Shown here piece by piece: positions 5,709 to 7,990 of a stretch of DNA of 7,990 nucleotides (the stretch's first letter is position 1; every line of letters starts with the position of its first letter). The notes beneath the pieces are model-generated. The model worked only from the letters and a program-made list of their open reading frames with translations. It was not told the DNA's origin and ran no database searches. Position numbers and translations under genes: made by a program. Origin of the DNA: Clostridia bacterium (GTDB lineage Bacteria; Bacillota_A; Clostridia; Oscillospirales; CAG-382); the NCBI GenBank assembly GCA_017614095.1, contig JAGACN010000193.1:1-7990 (forward strand), given 5' to 3'.

Positions 5709-6332
5709 TTATGCGATCGGTTTTCCGCAGCCGACGCAGAACTTCGCTCCCTGCTTGACGGCCTTTCCGCAATAGCGGCAAAACCGGGGCGCCTGCTTCT
5801 GCTGGGGCTGAGGCTGTGCCTGTGGCTGAGGCTGTGCCTGAGGCTGAGGCTGCGGCTGAGGTTGCACCTGAGGCTGCGGTTGCGGTTGAGGTTGCACCTG
5901 AGGCTGCGATTGCGGTTGAGGTTGCACCTGAGGCTGCGATTGCGGCTGAGGCTGAGGCTGCGCCTGCATCTGAGGAGGCGGGGGAACCGGCTGTCCCTGC
6001 TGATAGGAAGCCAGGCCCGATTCCAGATACTTGAACAGCGCTTCGACATTGGATTTGTTTTTGCCTCCGTCGAACATCTGCGTCGGCATGCTGCAGACCG
6101 ACTCGATTTTGACGGTGGTCCCTCCGCTGCCGGGCGTCACCGTTACGGTGATCCGTTCTCCGTAGGACGCGCCGGTCATTCCGTGATGGACACGGTACCA
6201 GACGCCGCTTTCGGTCATGTTTTCGGATTTCAGCGAAACGCGCAGACCGGCTCCTTCGATCGCGCGCATTTTCCCGATGAAGTAGTCTGCGGCAACCGCA
6301 TACTGCCGGGCTTCTTCCGCACTTCTTGCCAT
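5709..6332 (-). CDS. Unknown protein: N-terminal domain, Pro-Gln repeat linker, C-terminal zinc ribbon
   Basis: I do not recognise a named family for this 207-residue protein. Residues 1-110 look like a compact alpha/beta domain: a helix (M-A-R-S-A-E-E-A-R-Q), then strands rich in alternating V/T (I-T-V-T-V-T-P, T-T-V-K-I-E-S-V), then F-D-G-G-K-N-K-S-N-V-E-A-L-F-K-Y-L (87-103). This order resembles small domains seen in clostridial zinc-ribbon proteins, but from memory only. Residues 115-179 are a Pro-Gln linker with occasional S, V and A. The end, F-C185-R-Y-C188-G-K...F-C199-V-G-C202-G-K-P-I, is a classic CxxC...CxxC zinc ribbon. There is no signal peptide or membrane segment, so it is probably cytosolic, with the ribbon as a binding tag on a flexible tether. 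The ATG follows AGGAGG by 8 bases. It lies 22 bases after yhbY and is probably last in the nth operon. Confidence 0.85.
   Translation of the reverse strand: MARSAEEARQYAVAADYFIGKMRAIEGAGLRVSLKSENMTESGVWYRVHHGMTGASYGERITVTVTPGSGGTTVKIESVCSMPTQMFDGGKNKSNVEALFKYLESGLASYQQGQPVPPPPQMQAQPQPQPQSQPQVQPQPQSQPQVQPQPQPQPQVQPQPQPQPQAQPQPQAQPQPQQKQAPRFCRYCGKAVKQGAKFCVGCGKPIA
5801..5950 (-). repeat. 30-base tandem repeat encoding the Pro-Gln linker
   Basis: Five 30-base units run head to tail. Units 5861-5890, 5891-5920 and 5921-5950 differ from their neighbours at one base each; 5831-5860 differs from the next unit at 6 of 30 bases and 5801-5830 from that one at 5. Each unit adds ten residues in frame; the three best units read PQPQSQPQVQ, PQPQSQPQVQ and PQPQPQPQVQ. 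Because 30 is a multiple of three, gain or loss of a unit lengthens or shortens the linker without breaking the frame. The gradient of divergence suggests that the right-hand units are the most recent copies. Confidence 0.9.
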
Positions 6333-6340
6333 GATAGGTT

Positions 6341-6346
6341 CCTCCT
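6341..6346 (-). promoter_or_regulatory. Strong ribosome binding site of the zinc-ribbon gene
   Basis: On the minus strand AGGAGG lies 8 bases before the ATG at 6332, an ideal Shine-Dalgarno sequence and the strongest in the window. It supports the chosen start and suggests efficient independent initiation rather than coupling to yhbY. Confidence 0.85.
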
Positions 6347-6354
6347 GAATGGTC

Positions 6355-6675
6355 TTATTTTACGGCTTTCCGCCGGTCCGGCGGAAGGTCGATTTTTCGT
6401 TTTTCTGCGTTGGGCTGGCGGCGGTACAGCGTCAGTTTCCGCCCAATGACCTGCACCGGGTCCGCGTGAAGCGGCGCACACAGCAGATCCATCGTCTCGC
6501 GCGCCGTTGTCGGGCAGGTCTCCAGAATGGTGACCTTGACCAGCTCACGGGCTTCGAGCGCATCCGAAAGCGTTTTGATCACATTCTCCGTAATGCCGTT
6601 TTTGCCGATCTGTGTCACCGGTTCGGTGACGGCGGCAATTCCGCGCAAATAGGCGCGCTGTTTTGGCGTAATCAT
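6355..6675 (-). CDS. yhbY: YhbY family (CRM domain) RNA-binding protein
   Basis: The 106-residue protein is a single CRM (CRS1-YhbY) domain, a small fold found in bacterial pre-50S ribosome assembly factors and plant intron-splicing proteins. Family marks are L-R-G-I-A (10-14), the RNA-contacting loop G24-K-N-G27 inside Q-I-G-K-N-G-I-T-E-N-V-I, E-A-R-E-L-V-K-V (41-48), and Q-V-I-G-R-K-L-T-L-Y-R-R (75-86). It probably binds rRNA in the cytosol during large-subunit assembly. The start overlaps the stop of the TtcA-like gene by 4 bases (ATGA), indicating coupled translation, and the purine block GGAAGGGG (6683-6690) lies 7 bases upstream. The tail after residue 88 (K-R-K-I-D-L-P-P-D-R-R-K-A-V-K) is basic and probably flexible. 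Confidence 0.94.
   Translation of the reverse strand: MITPKQRAYLRGIAAVTEPVTQIGKNGITENVIKTLSDALEARELVKVTILETCPTTARETMDLLCAPLHADPVQVIGRKLTLYRRQPNAEKRKIDLPPDRRKAVK
6368..6386. repeat. Inverted repeat at the 3' end of yhbY
   Basis: TTCCGCCGGTCCGGCGGAA is a 9-bp inverted repeat around one central base; as RNA it can fold into an 8-bp stem with a 3-base loop. It lies within the last codons of yhbY, 13 bases before its end, and about 35 bases before the zinc-ribbon start. On the transcribed (minus) strand no T-run follows, so it is not an ordinary terminator; an RNA-stabilising or processing hairpin is possible. Confidence 0.55.
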
Positions 6676-7445
6676 CTTTTTTCCCCTTCCGAGTATGATT
6701 TTTTACCGCGCGGATGCACGGAAAACCCGTCCACGCAGGCGCGCTCCAGCGCGCCGAAAAGGCGTTTCTTGACGCCGGGATCTTTCTTTTCCAGTTCCGC
6801 CAGGAACTGCTTGGCTTCCTCCCGCTTGGTGTTTCCGTCCGCCGGACAACGTTTCGGTGCGATCTCGATCTCCGCGGTCCGGACAAACCTTCGGATCTCG
6901 GACTCCTGCACGTACAGCAGCGGGCGTATGACCCGCACCTGCATGCGGCTCAGTTCCGTCACCGGCGAAAAGCAGCCGAACCTTCCCTCGACGAACAGAT
7001 TCATGATCAGCGTTTCCACCGCATCGTCGAAATGATGCCCGAGCGCCAGCACGTCGCACCCGAGACTCTTTGCCGTGCTGCAGAGGATGCCCCTGCGCAG
7101 ATTGGCGCAAAGCGAGCACGGGCTGTCTTCTTTCCGCGCCTCGAACACCACTTCGTAAATGTCGGTCTGCACCTCCTGTAACGTTAGGCCGAGCGCGTCG
7201 CACAAAACGGAGGCGGCACGCGAATCCTCCCCGGGAAAGCCCATTCTCAGATGGATCGGCACGATTTCGTACGGGATCGGATAAAAGCGCTTCAATTCGC
7301 TCAGAACGGTCAGCAAAGCAAAGCTGTCCTTCCCTCCGGATACGCCGACCGCGATCCGGTCTCCGTTCCGGATCATATCGTAATCATCGACGGCGCGCCG
7401 GGCTCCGGATAGCAGTTTCTGAAGCGCCGGAACATTTATTTGCAT
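6672..7445 (-). CDS. ttcA: TtcA-family tRNA-thiolation ATP pyrophosphatase (PP-loop, probable 4Fe-4S)
   Basis: The 257-residue protein carries the PP-loop S36-G-G-K-D-S41, the cysteine pair C110-S-L-C113 followed by A-N-L-R-R-G-I-L, and G136-H-H-F-D-D141 followed by A-V-E-T-L-I-M-N-L-F. This is the TtcA layout: ATP-dependent activation of a tRNA base for sulfur insertion, giving 2-thiocytidine at position 32 in E. coli. E. coli TtcA holds its 4Fe-4S cluster with two cysteines of a CxxC plus a third further on; here C200 in K-R-C-P-A-D-G-N-T-K-R is the probable third. The second CxxC of the E. coli form is not kept. The start is ATG at 7445, with GAAGG 6 bases upstream and the family N-terminus; an upstream in-frame ATG at 7520 would overlap nth by 85 bases with unrelated sequence. 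It overlaps the nth stop by 10 bases and yhbY by 4. The exact target base is inferred. Confidence 0.88.
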   Translation of the reverse strand: MQINVPALQKLLSGARRAVDDYDMIRNGDRIAVGVSGGKDSFALLTVLSELKRFYPIPYEIVPIHLRMGFPGEDSRAASVLCDALGLTLQEVQTDIYEVVFEARKEDSPCSLCANLRRGILCSTAKSLGCDVLALGHHFDDAVETLIMNLFVEGRFGCFSPVTELSRMQVRVIRPLLYVQESEIRRFVRTAEIEIAPKRCPADGNTKREEAKQFLAELEKKDPGVKKRLFGALERACVDGFSVHPRGKKSYSEGEKR

Positions 7446-7990
7446 AACGGGCCTTCTTTCCTGGACGGGCACAGATCCGCAAGAACGCAAACGTCGCATT
7501 GCGGCCTGCGCGCGATGCATACGTCCCGTCCGTACTGAACCAGACGATGGCAGAACGCGCTCTGCTTTTCGACGGGGACCAGAACATCCAGCGCTTTCTC
7601 GGTCTTGAGCGGGTCTTTGCCGTCGCTGAAGCCCAGAAGTCCGCAGATCCGGATGCAGTGCGTGTCCGCAACGATCCCTCCAAGATGAAAAACGTCCCCG
7701 CGGATCAGGTTTGCCACTTTACGGCCGACGCCGGGCAAGGTCAGCAGATCCTCCATGGCGGACGGAACTTCCCCGCCGTAGCAGTCCACGATCCGGTGGG
7801 CGCAAAGCCGTATATTCTTCGCTTTCGTATGATACAGTCCGCAGGACCGGATCTCCGTTTCCAGTTCTTCCTGCTCCGCTTCGGCGAATGCCTCCGCGTC
7901 CGGGAACCGGGCAAACAGGCTGACGGAAACGGCGTTGACGCGCGCGTCCGTGCACTGCGCGGACAGAATGGCCAACACCAGCAGCCGGAA
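7436..7990 (-). CDS. nth: Endonuclease III (DNA glycosylase/AP lyase), N-terminus outside window
   Basis: The frame stays open to the window edge, giving 184 residues; compared with the 211 of E. coli Nth, about 30 N-terminal residues are missing. The GTG at 7978 is not the true start, because the four codons before it (F-R-L-L) continue the conserved strand leading into L-S-A-Q-C-T-D. Endonuclease III removes oxidised pyrimidines in base excision repair and nicks the abasic site. Counting from the window edge, the helix-hairpin-helix L-P-G-V-G-R-K ends at the catalytic lysine K91, and the catalytic aspartate D109 lies in V-A-D-T-H, with the same 18-residue spacing as E. coli K120 and D138. 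The 4Fe-4S loop is complete: C158-x6-C165-x2-C168-x5-C174. It heads the visible minus-strand operon and overlaps ttcA by 10 bases; its promoter is outside the window. Confidence 0.96.
   Translation of the reverse strand, partial: FRLLVLAILSAQCTDARVNAVSVSLFARFPDAEAFAEAEQEELETEIRSCGLYHTKAKNIRLCAHRIVDCYGGEVPSAMEDLLTLPGVGRKVANLIRGDVFHLGGIVADTHCIRICGLLGFSDGKDPLKTEKALDVLVPVEKQSAFCHRLVQYGRDVCIARRPQCDVCVLADLCPSRKEGPLCK
7452..7456 (-). promoter_or_regulatory. Ribosome binding site that fixes the ttcA start
   Basis: On the minus strand GAAGG lies 6 bases before the ATG at 7445, inside the 3' end of nth, with AGGAAA a few bases further upstream. This supports the short start over the in-frame ATG at 7520. 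Confidence 0.6.

Noticed and set aside
5801..5950. Possible CRISPR array
   Set aside because: Units are contiguous with no unique spacers and stay in one coding frame, so this is a coding minisatellite.
5816..6449. Plus-strand open frames opposite the Pro-Gln repeat, giving Glu/Ala/Val or Leu/Arg repeats
   Set aside because: The 30-base repeat has no stop in several frames, so all of them stay open. Only the minus-strand frame has a strong ribosome binding site and a zinc ribbon.
7446..7520. N-terminal extension of the TtcA-like protein from ATG at 7520
   Set aside because: It lies wholly within the nth coding region, and the added residues are unlike the family; the ATG at 7445 has a suitable ribosome binding site.

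Overview
The window holds ten protein genes in two convergent gene sets and looks like core chromosome from a G+C-rich (about 60% by eye) Firmicute, most likely a clostridium of the Oscillospiraceae/Ruminococcaceae type. That placement is an inference. It rests on a YycJ-type beta-lactamase-fold protein, a FabG-like reductase of the clostridial YmfI type, a galactokinase with the GRTE..GNHTDH-type signature I associate with clostridia, AGGAGG-type ribosome binding sites, and a clostridial-style TtcA. I see no transposase, integrase, phage gene, CRISPR array, tRNA or rRNA.

Plus strand, 1-5640. The window opens inside the C-terminal end of a diacylglycerol/lipid kinase-like gene, which a strong hairpin terminator (264-293) closes. 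A tight run of six genes follows: nusB (antitermination), xseA (exonuclease VII large subunit), hslO (redox chaperone Hsp33), a short-chain reductase overlapping hslO by 4 bases, a galK-type GHMP kinase, and yycJ. Gaps are 3-36 bases, so they could form one transcript from nusB to the terminator at 5648-5691. xseB, the usual partner of xseA, is not here.

Minus strand, 7990-5709. In transcription order: nth (endonuclease III, N-terminus beyond the window), a TtcA-family tRNA thiolation ATPase overlapping nth by 10 bases, yhbY overlapping that gene by 4 bases, and, 22 bases on, a protein of unknown function with a compact N-terminal domain, a Pro-Gln repeat linker and a C-terminal four-cysteine zinc ribbon. 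The linker is encoded by a 30-base tandem repeat (5801-5950). The convergent sets share one symmetric 12-bp hairpin that probably terminates both.

Themes are RNA metabolism (nusB, yhbY, ttcA), DNA processing and repair (xseA, yycJ, nth), redox and metal proteins (hslO zinc thiolates, probable 4Fe-4S clusters in Nth and TtcA), and sugar phosphorylation. No clearly new system is visible. The best candidates for a second look are the zinc-ribbon/Pro-Gln repeat protein and the altered sugar-binding signature of the galactokinase.
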